A stretch of DNA of 5,547 bases from IDS-8 sp035304285 (GTDB lineage Bacteria; Pseudomonadota; Gammaproteobacteria; Steroidobacterales; Woeseiaceae). A program made the position numbers and the translations under genes. Of this stretch, positions 1 through 5,309 are shown one piece after another. Below the pieces are notes generated by a model, which did not search any database, was not told the DNA's origin, and was given only the letters and a program-made list of their open reading frames with translations. The first letter of the stretch is position 1, and each line of letters starts with the position of its first letter. The DNA is taken from assembly GCA_035304285.1 (NCBI GenBank), contig DATGQI010000052.1:1-5547 (forward strand). The letters run 5' to 3'.

Positions 1-1
1 C

Positions 2-184
2 GTCGCCCGGCGCGGTCTCAGGCGCATCTTCATGGGCGCCACCGCCGAAGACATCCTCGGCGTCGTCAAATGCGATGTGATGGTGCTCAAGCCGCAGGGC
101 TTCGGCGGGTCATTGCAGACGGAGCTGGAAGAAAGCGCGGCTGCCAGGGGCGAAACCGCCATCGAGGAAGAACAGACCGCCTGA
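2..184 (+). CDS. Universal stress protein, UspE type, C-terminal part (gene runs off the left edge)
   Basis: This is the last 60 residues of a universal stress protein. The frame is open from base 2 to a TGA at 182-184. The visible segment contains GLRRIFMGATAEDILGVVKC followed by DVMVLKP. This matches the C-terminal beta-strand/alpha-helix/beta-strand of the Usp fold, where a G-x-T-A-E-x-[IVL] loop contributes to the nucleotide pocket and the last strand reads CDV/L-hV-KP. The GxTAE...CD-hhVhKP form followed by an acidic tail is closest to UspE, a tandem-domain cytosolic stress protein; that subtype is a judgement from memory. The tail (LEESAAARGETAIEEEQTA) is low-complexity and rich in glutamate. 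The gene converges on the TonB receptor, with a hairpin between the two stops. Nothing can be said about its start or regulation because they lie outside the window. Confidence 0.82.
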   Translation, partial: VARRGLRRIFMGATAEDILGVVKCDVMVLKPQGFGGSLQTELEESAAARGETAIEEEQTA

Positions 185-200
185 CGGCTCTCGTGGACAA

Positions 201-224
201 GCGGGCGCCTCGGGAGGCGCCCGC
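201..224. terminator. Hairpin between convergent genes, likely bidirectional terminator
   Basis: A perfect 10-bp inverted repeat, GCGGGCGCCT / AGGCGCCCGC, encloses a four-base loop (CGGG). It sits 17 bases after the universal stress protein stop and 14 bases beyond the receptor stop on the opposite strand. On the plus strand it is followed by CGTCGTTTCTCCC, a weak T-rich tail. On the minus strand no T run follows. The stem strength and position support transcription termination, best for the plus strand; the poor U tracts make intrinsic efficiency uncertain. Confidence 0.7.
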
Positions 225-237
225 CGTCGTTTCTCCC

Positions 238-2628
238 TTACCAGGCGTAATCGAAACGCAGGCCGATGAGAGGTTCCGGCTCGTTGTCGTCTTCCACTTC
301 GATGCCGCGGCGGTAGTCAAACTCGGTGTCGTCGCTCGACGATGCGCCCGTCAGGTTGATGACATCGAGAAAGGCCGTGACATCGATGGGGCCGAATGCG
401 CGGCGATAGTCGACGCGGGCATTTATCAGGCTGTAACTTCCCTTGCGGCCGACATTGCGTTCGATGATCTCCTTCGAATAGCGCAGCGGCTCTCCTGGGC
501 CCAGCACGTCGGGGTGAATGATGAACTCCTCGTCCGGCCGACCCGAGAGATACTTGTAGCGCACGGCGACCTTCCAGCGGTCGTTGATTTCCCAGGTCAG
601 GCCCAGGGTGCCGACATGCTTGCGGCTGAAATCCGCGGGCACCTCGCCGCGGCCATCCTTGCGGTCGATGACCGCATCGTTGTAGGAGTAGGTCGCGGTG
701 GTGTAAAGGCCTTCGCGAATCATGCCATTGACGACGAAATCCACGCCGTAGGATGTGCCGTCACCGATGTTCGCGAACGTTCCGCTGGAGCGATCCAGGT
801 CTACCACCAGGTTGTCGAGATTCTGGTAGTAGGCCTCGGTCAGCAGCGACCAGCGGTTGTTCGGGAAGTACTCGAACCCGAGACTGCCGTGGGTGATCTT
901 CTCGGTCTCGAGGTCGTTCGCCTCGTTGGCGGCAAGTTCGAGGAACCTCGGCGACTGATGGAAAATGCCTGCGGTCGCAAAGTACCTGACCTTTGCACCC
1001 GGCCGCCAATTGATGGCAAGCCGGGGCGACGCAAAGCTTTCGTCCGCGAAACCGTCCCGTTCGAGCCGCAGGCCCGTACGGAAATCCCAGTCGCCGAGAT
1101 CGAAGGTCTGCTCCACGTAACCTGCATAGCTCGTTTCCCTGCGGTTCAATGAGGAGTTGATGTTCTCGGGAGTCAGCACGATGTAACGCTGATCGGGGTC
1201 TTCGCGGAAATCATCGTAGTCGTAGACGAACCGGATCCAGTCGCCATCCAGTACGGTTTCGTAGTTCAGCTCGATGTCCATCACGCGAACGCCAGCGCTG
1301 AACAGGCCCCATTTGTTCACCGTCTCGAAGTCGCTGCGCCAGCCTATCTCCGTCTCGTCTTCGCTGATCGTGATGATGTCTTCGCGTACCGGAAAGGCGG
1401 AGGCGGGCGATCCCTCCGGCGCGAGATCGGGAAATGCCTCGCCCTCGGAGCTGATCTTGTCGCTGGTGCGATAGTAGATCCTGTTGGTGAGGACGGCCTG
1501 TTCGCCGATCAATGAGCGCAAGGTGAAACCGTAAAGATCACTTTCCTGCTCGGTATCCTGGAGCGAAACATCCTCGAAGTTCGGCGACTCGAAGACGTGA
1601 GTCACGTCGCGCGTGTAGTCCTCGTGCGTATCGATCAACAGGACTTCGAAGGTGTGGTTCTCGTTGATGGGCATCACCGACTTCACGATGATGTCCCTCA
1701 GGACCGGGTCGCCGATGTCGAGCTCTTCGATGGTTTCGAACAGCTTGCCGAAATCCAGACGCCGCGCATTGACGAGCAGGGTGGAGTCCTCGGTGAGGCC
1801 GGCAGGGCCGTCGTAACCGACTTCATAGCCTGCAAGGTCGTAGCGAAAACTCGCGGAAGGGCTGGGGTTGCCGTCGGCGACTTCCAGCTTGAGCAGCGAA
1901 CCCGCCCGGCCGCCGTAGGCCGCGCTCCACCCGCCGGGGGAAAATTCCGCGCCACCGATGACATTCGGCGCGAAGATCGAGAAACGGCCGCCGCCGCCGA
2001 CGTCTTCCTGTTCGCCGAGCGAGGCGTCGAAGTGCACTGCCTTGTCGAAGGGAAAATCATCGACATAGATCAGGTTATCCCGTGGCCCGCGGCCGCGTAC
2101 GCTGAAGTTCGCGAACTCGCCAGTGGATGCCAGGCCGGGCAGGCCGTCCAGCGAGAGGAGGGGATCCGCGCCACCGCCGACGGCGCTTCGCAGCGTTTCC
2201 CTGTCGAGATAGGTGCTGTTGGCTGACGCAAACGCCTCGGCTCGCGGTCCCTGGACCTCCACCTCGGCGAGTGCGATTGCGCGCTCCCTGAGTTCGAACT
2301 CGATCTTCACATTCTTTCGAGTGATCACGCGGATGCTTGGCGCGTACGTCGAAACGAATCCGTCCTTGGCAACGTTCACCGAGTAAAGGCCCGGATCGAG
2401 CTGTTCAACAAGAACGCGGCCCTGAGCGTCGGTTTCCACGGATTGCGTGGAGCCGGTTTCGCGCTCCGTAAGCGTGATCTGCGCGGCGGGGAGCGGCCGG
2501 GCGGTAATCTGATCCCTGACCACGATGGTCAGCGCACCGGGCGCCTCTGCGGCGTGGACCGGATATGGAAAGGCGCTCAGGAGCACCGACAGAGTCAACC
2601 ACGCTGCCTGCCTCAAATGCCTGTTCAT
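238..2628 (-). CDS. TonB-dependent outer-membrane receptor with carboxypeptidase-regulatory-like N-terminal domain
   Basis: This is a 796-residue outer-membrane receptor that would take up a ligand using TonB-ExbBD energy; the substrate cannot be told from sequence. Residues 1-26 are a Sec signal peptide with the predicted cut after PYPVHA. Residues about 31-115 form a carboxypeptidase-regulatory/CnaB-like beta-sandwich (GALTIVVRDQ..., DAQGRVLVEQLDPGLYSVNV). A TonB-box-like EVEVQG lies near 122-127. The plug covers about 135-255, with FSVRGRGPRDNLIYVDDFPF and AAYGGRAGSLLKLEV. The rest is a beta-barrel ending in an aromatic C-terminus (GLRFDYAW), a typical Bam signal. The start chosen is the ATG at 2626-2628: GAGGGA precedes it by 7 bases and the signal peptide begins there. 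The frame is open 26 codons further upstream, but that extension is arginine-rich and would bury the signal peptide. It is divergent from the sulfur operon; whether they are functionally linked is unknown. The frame is intact throughout. Confidence 0.9.
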   Translation of the reverse strand: MNRHLRQAAWLTLSVLLSAFPYPVHAAEAPGALTIVVRDQITARPLPAAQITLTERETGSTQSVETDAQGRVLVEQLDPGLYSVNVAKDGFVSTYAPSIRVITRKNVKIEFELRERAIALAEVEVQGPRAEAFASANSTYLDRETLRSAVGGGADPLLSLDGLPGLASTGEFANFSVRGRGPRDNLIYVDDFPFDKAVHFDASLGEQEDVGGGGRFSIFAPNVIGGAEFSPGGWSAAYGGRAGSLLKLEVADGNPSPSASFRYDLAGYEVGYDGPAGLTEDSTLLVNARRLDFGKLFETIEELDIGDPVLRDIIVKSVMPINENHTFEVLLIDTHEDYTRDVTHVFESPNFEDVSLQDTEQESDLYGFTLRSLIGEQAVLTNRIYYRTSDKISSEGEAFPDLAPEGSPASAFPVREDIITISEDETEIGWRSDFETVNKWGLFSAGVRVMDIELNYETVLDGDWIRFVYDYDDFREDPDQRYIVLTPENINSSLNRRETSYAGYVEQTFDLGDWDFRTGLRLERDGFADESFASPRLAINWRPGAKVRYFATAGIFHQSPRFLELAANEANDLETEKITHGSLGFEYFPNNRWSLLTEAYYQNLDNLVVDLDRSSGTFANIGDGTSYGVDFVVNGMIREGLYTTATYSYNDAVIDRKDGRGEVPADFSRKHVGTLGLTWEINDRWKVAVRYKYLSGRPDEEFIIHPDVLGPGEPLRYSKEIIERNVGRKGSYSLINARVDYRRAFGPIDVTAFLDVINLTGASSSDDTEFDYRRGIEVEDDNEPEPLIGLRFDYAW

Positions 2629-2632
2629 GCCG

Positions 2633-2860
2633 CTATCCCTCGAATTGGCCGTATTCGTTCGTGTTATTGATGTGCCACGCCGGGAGATTAGCAACGATGT
2701 TCTCAAAAAGCGCTAGCGGCCAGTTCACCGCAAGGGAAATGCCGTAACCGCATGGAACTGCCGCCAGATCGGTTCGCCAGCCATTCAATTGCGCCTCGTT
2801 TGAGTCAGGCTCCGAACCTTGAGCGGTAATGAGCGCGAAGCAGGTAATCGCGGAGAGCAT
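2633..2860 (-). CDS. Possible small protein or leader ORF upstream of the receptor (75 aa, doubtful)
   Basis: This open frame starts at an ATG (2858-2860), preceded by AAGAGATGGC, a passable ribosome binding site. It ends with TAG at 2633-2635, only four bases before the receptor ATG, and the receptor ribosome binding site runs into that stop codon. The peptide begins MLSAITCFALITAQGSEP, a short hydrophobic run too brief for a convincing signal peptide. It continues with a mixed, natural-looking composition (NGWRTDL, NWPLALFENIVANLPAW). It is not arginine/proline-skewed as shadow frames in GC-rich DNA usually are. I recognise no family. It could be a real small gene co-transcribed with the receptor, a translated leader, a decayed gene or chance. 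The operon-like spacing is the only strong argument for it. Confidence 0.25.
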   Translation of the reverse strand: MLSAITCFALITAQGSEPDSNEAQLNGWRTDLAAVPCGYGISLAVNWPLALFENIVANLPAWHINNTNEYGQFEG

Positions 2861-2868
2861 GCCATCTC

Positions 2869-2897
2869 TTGTAAATTAGGAGTTTCTAAAATAACAT
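2869..2897 (+). promoter_or_regulatory. Candidate sigma-70 promoter of the sulfur operon
   Basis: TTGTAA (2869-2874) and TAACAT (2892-2897) are separated by 17 bases, and each matches four of six consensus positions. An alternative -10, TAAAAT, lies at 2887-2892, and CATAAT at 2895-2900. Transcription would start near 2904, some 20 bases before the first start codon at 2925. The match is only moderate, but this is the only AT-rich stretch upstream of the operon. Confidence 0.4.
2872..2893. promoter_or_regulatory. Imperfect palindrome in the operon promoter, possible BigR-type operator
   Basis: The 22-base segment has dyad symmetry TA-N2-TTAG-N6-CTAA-N2-TA, with arms TTAG at 2876-2879 and CTAA at 2886-2889. 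It lies between the proposed -35 and -10 elements, a classical repressor position. BigR-type repressors bind AT-rich palindromes overlapping the promoter, so the site fits an operator for the family whose remnant is encoded just downstream. The symmetry is short and could be chance in AT-rich DNA. Confidence 0.35.
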
Positions 2898-2924
2898 AAT
2901 GGAGTCTGGTGCCAGGAGCGCAAC

Positions 2925-3074
2925 ATGATTGAGCCCGTCGAGGCGTCAAGCGAAGAAATCGAGCAGATGGCGGCGCATGCGCGCGAGGCCCAGACGATCC
3001 ATTACCAACTGGTCCCGGGACCAGCAATGCGCATTGTCGCCACGCTTCACGACATTTATTGCGGCCATGATTGA
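2925..3074 (+). pseudogene. Internally deleted BigR/SqrR-like ArsR-family repressor (49 aa remnant)
   Basis: The ATG at 2925 is preceded by AGGAG with a six-base gap, the best ribosome binding site near the operon start, and TGA is at 3072-3074. The residue 9-23 segment (SEEIEQMAAHAREAQ) resembles the first helix of BigR-type repressors. Residues 24-46 (TIHYQLVPGPAMRIVATL then HDIYC) resemble their last strand and last helix, where the pattern is ...FYRL...A..LV.AL..IFC. Recalled homologues are about 110 residues, so roughly 60 central codons are missing in frame. The loss covers the whole winged helix-turn-helix and the first redox cysteine (Cys42 of Xylella BigR). The C-terminal cysteine (Cys108 equivalent) remains as C46. 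It cannot bind DNA like the parent. The retained helices are the ones that form the ArsR dimer interface, so a residual role is conceivable. Its last eight bases overlap the tauE start (ATGATTGA). Confidence 0.72.
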
Positions 3075-3957
3075 AAGCCTTCCGATTACCGTTCTACTGG
3101 GTGCCGCCATTGTCGGTCTGACGTTGGGACTGCTCGGCTCCGGCGGTTCGATTCTTTGCGTTCCGGTGCTGGTATATCTCGCGGGATTGCCGGAAAAAAC
3201 GGCCATCGTCAGTTCCCTTGCCATCGTTGGCGCAGTCGCCTTGGTGGGTGCGTTCGACAACGCCCGCCATGGAACCGTCTCGGTCCGGCACCTGTTGTGG
3301 TTCGGCGTGCCTGGAATGGCGGGCACCTGGCTGGGAGCGCAGGCTTCGGCCTGGGTTTCAGGCAGCGCGCAGTTGCTCGTGTTCGCGCTGGTGATGATGC
3401 TGGCGGCGATCTTCATGCTGCGCTCATCGCGAGGGAGCGAGAACGCCGGGCGGGCGGCGCCAGGCAGGCTCGTCGTGAGTGGCATCGTCGTTGGCGCGAT
3501 GACCGGTTTCGTAGGTGTTGGCGGCGGATTTCTGATCGTGCCGGCGCTGGTGTTTTTTGGCGGGATGGCCATGCAGGGCGCGGTCGGTACCAGTCTCGCG
3601 ATCATCGCCTTGAACGCCGCCGTCGGCTTTGCCGGGCACTACCTCTTATTCGAGGAGGGCGGTCTCGAACTCGACTGGACACTGATCGGTGTCTTCATCG
3701 CCGTTGGCGTGGTCGGAAGCCTGCTCGGCGGGAGGCTGGGACGAAGGCTGCCGCAACGAATCCTGCGCCGCGTTTTCGCGGTCGCGTTGATTCTCATCGC
3801 TCTGTTCATCGGCGTCGAGACGATCCTGGAGACCCACGCCGATGCCGATCACCTGACCGCCGCTGCGTATCTCAAGACGAAGATGGGCGCCCCGGTGGCG
3901 ATAGGTCGCGGCATTGTGATGCGACTGCCACTCAACCAACCGGGAGTCGTGCAATGA
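3067..3957 (+). CDS. TauE/SafE family sulfur-anion permease with a foreign C-terminal tail
   Basis: This is a 296-residue inner-membrane protein of the TauE/SafE (DUF81) family, whose members in bigR operons are proposed to export sulfite. Residues 1-248 carry the two-repeat architecture with roughly eight hydrophobic segments. Repeat one has GLLGSGGSILCVPVLVYL (about 21-38) and repeat two has GFVGVGGGFLIVPALVFF (about 147-164), each followed by a conserved alanine/serine-rich helix. A basic loop GGRLGRRLPQRILRR (221-235) precedes the last helix (236-249). Residues 249-284 are not TauE-like: they match the metal-motif region of persulfide dioxygenases (separate entry). Residues 285-296 look like translated leader of the next gene. 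The start at 3067 overlaps the repressor remnant stop (ATGATTGA) and has no Shine-Dalgarno, implying translational coupling. An in-frame ATG at 2929 would add 46 arginine-rich residues and is rejected. The stop overlaps the next start (ATGA). Confidence 0.88.
   Translation: MIESLPITVLLGAAIVGLTLGLLGSGGSILCVPVLVYLAGLPEKTAIVSSLAIVGAVALVGAFDNARHGTVSVRHLLWFGVPGMAGTWLGAQASAWVSGSAQLLVFALVMMLAAIFMLRSSRGSENAGRAAPGRLVVSGIVVGAMTGFVGVGGGFLIVPALVFFGGMAMQGAVGTSLAIIALNAAVGFAGHYLLFEEGGLELDWTLIGVFIAVGVVGSLLGGRLGRRLPQRILRRVFAVALILIALFIGVETILETHADADHLTAAAYLKTKMGAPVAIGRGIVMRLPLNQPGVVQ
3811..3918 (+). pseudogene. Fragment of a persulfide dioxygenase (Blh/ETHE1-like metallo-beta-lactamase fold) fused to TauE
   Basis: Codons 249-284 of the tauE frame read GVETILETHADADHLTAAAY then LKTKMGAPVAIGRGIV. 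In Blh and ETHE1-like dioxygenases the equivalent stretch reads ...ILETH-x-HADHLTAA-x-YLK-x-KLG...IG-x-xI, so the resemblance is close over about 35 residues. Those enzymes oxidise persulfide (GSSH) using iron held by ligands that include the first His of HxHxDH. Here the motif is H257-A-D259-A-D261-H262, with aspartate in place of the second histidine. Only about one seventh of a typical 230-290-residue enzyme remains. Everything upstream and downstream, including the other iron ligands, is missing. It cannot be active as a dioxygenase. Canonical bigR operons carry blh, so this is most simply the scar of a deleted blh-like gene. Confidence 0.75.
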
Positions 3958-4370
3958 CAACCTGGATGACCGCCCTTGCCGGCGGCGTGATGATCGGGCT
4001 CGCGGCGACCCTGCTGTTGTGGCTCAACGGTCGCGTCGCGGGCGTCAGCGGAATACTCAACGGCGTGTTGTTTCCCAGCACGGGCGATACAGCCTGGCGC
4101 GTCGCGTTTATCGTGGGGCTCGTCGTGGCAGGGGGGGCTTACATCGCATTTGTGCCTGACGCACCGCAACCGCGCGACGATTTTTCTCGCCTCGGCTTGC
4201 TTGCGTCCGGCGTGCTTGTCGGTTTCGGTACCCGAATGAGCAACGGCTGCACCAGTGGTCATGGCGTCTGCGGCATCGGCCGCCTGTCAATGCGTTCACT
4301 GGCGGCCGTACTGGTTTTCATGTTGACGGCAATGGCGACGACCTTCGTGGTGCGTCACCTGTGGAGTTGA
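3954..4370 (+). CDS. pmpA: YeeE/YedE-family sulfur permease half, PmpA-like
   Basis: This is a 138-residue membrane protein equivalent to the N-terminal half of YeeE/TsuA-type transporters, which move thiosulfate or related sulfur compounds across the inner membrane. Family marks are NGRVAGVSGIL (25-35) and the signature GTRMSNGCTSGHGVCGIGR with LSMRS (92-115). Its cysteines C99 and C106 are the positions thought to hand sulfur through the pore. About four hydrophobic segments are visible (about 5-24, 49-68, 82-93, 116-134). The start ATG overlaps the tauE stop (ATGA) and is preceded by GGGAG with an eight-base gap. The frame is open much further upstream, but only as an arginine-rich shadow of tauE. 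It probably pairs with the next gene to make one pore. The PmpA name follows the Xylella/Agrobacterium bigR operons. No missing residues or frame damage were seen. Confidence 0.88.
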   Translation: MTTWMTALAGGVMIGLAATLLLWLNGRVAGVSGILNGVLFPSTGDTAWRVAFIVGLVVAGGAYIAFVPDAPQPRDDFSRLGLLASGVLVGFGTRMSNGCTSGHGVCGIGRLSMRSLAAVLVFMLTAMATTFVVRHLWS

Positions 4371-4372
4371 CG

Positions 4373-4789
4373 ATGAAACGCTACATCCTCGCGGCGCTTG
4401 CATCGGGTGCGTTGTTCGGCGCTGGCCTTGCCATGTCCGGCATGACCGATGCGCGACGCATTCTCGGCTTTCTCGATGTTTTCGGTGATTTCGATCCGAC
4501 GCTGCTGTTCGTTCTTGGTGGCGCGGTCGTGACCACCACCGTGCTGTTTCGTTTCGTGCTGCGACGTGGCAGTCCGGTACTTGCCGAAACGTTTCATCTT
4601 TCGAATCTGCGTCATATCGACCGCCCCTTGCTGGCAGGCGCAGCCATGTTCGGTATCGGCTGGGGAATTGCCGGCTATTGCCCGGGTCCCGCGCTAGCCG
4701 GTCTCGGCGTCGCTTCTACCGAAGCCTTGTGGTTCATGCCCGCCATGATCGCTGGCATGGGCCTTCACCGCGTGCTGAAAGGTCGATAA
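4373..4789 (+). CDS. pmpB: YeeE/YedE-family sulfur permease half, PmpB-like (DUF6691 type)
   Basis: This 138-residue membrane protein corresponds to the C-terminal half of YeeE/TsuA transporters. Diagnostic segments are GAGLAMSGMTDARRILGFLD (16-35), FGDFDPTLLFVLGGA (37-51) and GWGIAGYCPGPALAGLG (96-112). In the last, C103 of the YCPGP motif is the conserved sulfur-contacting cysteine. The start chosen is ATG 4373, two bases after the pmpA stop: GTGGAG lies six bases upstream and the protein begins naturally with MKRYILAALASG. An in-frame ATG four codons earlier lies inside the pmpA end and has no ribosome binding site. The two halves are exactly the same length (417 bases each) and carry complementary cysteine motifs, which fits a split two-subunit transporter. 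The gene continues the operon and ends just before the ribosome binding site of the DUF442 gene. Confidence 0.87.
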   Translation: MKRYILAALASGALFGAGLAMSGMTDARRILGFLDVFGDFDPTLLFVLGGAVVTTTVLFRFVLRRGSPVLAETFHLSNLRHIDRPLLAGAAMFGIGWGIAGYCPGPALAGLGVASTEALWFMPAMIAGMGLHRVLKGR

Positions 4790-4799
4790 GGAGACACCC

Positions 4800-5309
4800 A
4801 TGAAGACAATACAACGCGCCGCACTCCTGCTTGCGCTGCTGTGGTCCGCAATGCTGTCCGCGAATGAAACCGAACTGCCGTCCATCCCAGCGGTCAGCTC
4901 GCCTGTCCAGGGCATCGTGACGGCGGGCAGGCTGGATGCCGACAATGTCCGGAGCGTTCACGAGGCTGGCATCCGCCATGTCATCGACCTGACGCTCGAT
5001 GAAGAAACGCCGGACTTTGACGAAGCCGCGGCGGTGCGCGACGCCGGCATGCGTTACTCGAACCTGCCGGTCCAGGGCGCGAGTGGATTGACGCTGAAAA
5101 ACGTCCAGGCATTCGACACACTGTTGCGGGAATCCGAGCGTCCGGTACTCGTCCATTGCAGCAGCAGTAATCGCGTCGGTGCGATGGCGGCCTTGCGAGC
5201 AGCGTGGATGGAAGGCAAGACGATGGAGGAGGCGATTGCGATCGGCAAGGAGTGGGGATTACGCGGTCTTGAAGACGAGGTCCGCAGACGAATCGACGCG
5301 CGATTCTGA
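4800..5309 (+). CDS. Exported DUF442 (Blh phosphatase-like/sulfurtransferase-like) protein
   Basis: This 169-residue protein begins with a Sec signal peptide (1-21, MKTIQRAALLLALLWSAMLSA), so it should act in the periplasm. The mature part is a single PF04273-type domain, the fold that forms the N-terminal half of bifunctional Blh. In Blh this half gives rhodanese-like sulfur transfer alongside the dioxygenase half. Visible marks are QGIVTAGRLDADNV (37-50), HVIDLTLDEETPDFDEAAAV (60-79), YSNLPV (86-91) and the catalytic loop VLVHCSSSNRVGAMAAL (116-132), with C120 and R125 in C-x4-R spacing. Family loops usually read HCASGNRVG; here the glycine is serine. AAGGAG lies six bases before the ATG and overlaps the pmpB stop codon. 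It probably accepts or donates sulfane sulfur on the outer face of the PmpAB/TauE permeases. Phosphatase activity is the alternative, less likely given its neighbours. Confidence 0.83.
   Translation: MKTIQRAALLLALLWSAMLSANETELPSIPAVSSPVQGIVTAGRLDADNVRSVHEAGIRHVIDLTLDEETPDFDEAAAVRDAGMRYSNLPVQGASGLTLKNVQAFDTLLRESERPVLVHCSSSNRVGAMAALRAAWMEGKTMEEAIAIGKEWGLRGLEDEVRRRIDARF

Larger units (their letters stand above)
2629..2924. other. Divergent intergenic region between the receptor and the sulfur operon
   Basis: These 296 bases hold the 5' regions of the minus-strand receptor and the plus-strand operon. The stretch 2870-2900 is clearly more AT-rich than its surroundings and carries the best promoter and palindrome candidates, annotated separately. 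For the receptor I see only a weak minus-strand promoter candidate: TTGCTA, then 17 bases, then ATCAAT, read leftward from about 2700. Most of the region is also covered by one minus-strand open frame of 75 codons, listed separately with low confidence. No RNA gene, riboswitch or mobile-element end was recognised. Confidence 0.6.

Noticed and set aside
70..1152. 360-codon plus-strand open frame
   Set aside because: It begins inside the universal stress protein tail and runs antisense to the receptor, whose barrel sequence is clearly the real coding content.
2666..2680. TGGCAC on the minus strand as a sigma-54 -24 element
   Set aside because: No GC-containing -12 element follows at the required spacing.
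2629..2706. Longer receptor start at 2706 adding 26 residues
   Set aside because: The added segment is arginine-rich and would place the signal peptide internally. The ATG at 2628 has GAGGGA at correct spacing and starts the signal peptide directly.
2785..3027. 80-codon minus-strand frame across the repressor remnant
   Set aside because: It is antisense to the remnant, Arg/Pro-rich in its first half, and has no credible ribosome binding site.
2929..3066. Longer tauE start at 2929
   Set aside because: The 46 extra residues are arginine-rich and are the out-of-frame reading of the repressor remnant, which has the better ribosome binding site and recognisable content.
3156..3953. Upstream extension of the pmpA frame
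   Set aside because: It is an arginine-rich shadow of tauE. The YeeE homology begins at the ATG at 3954.
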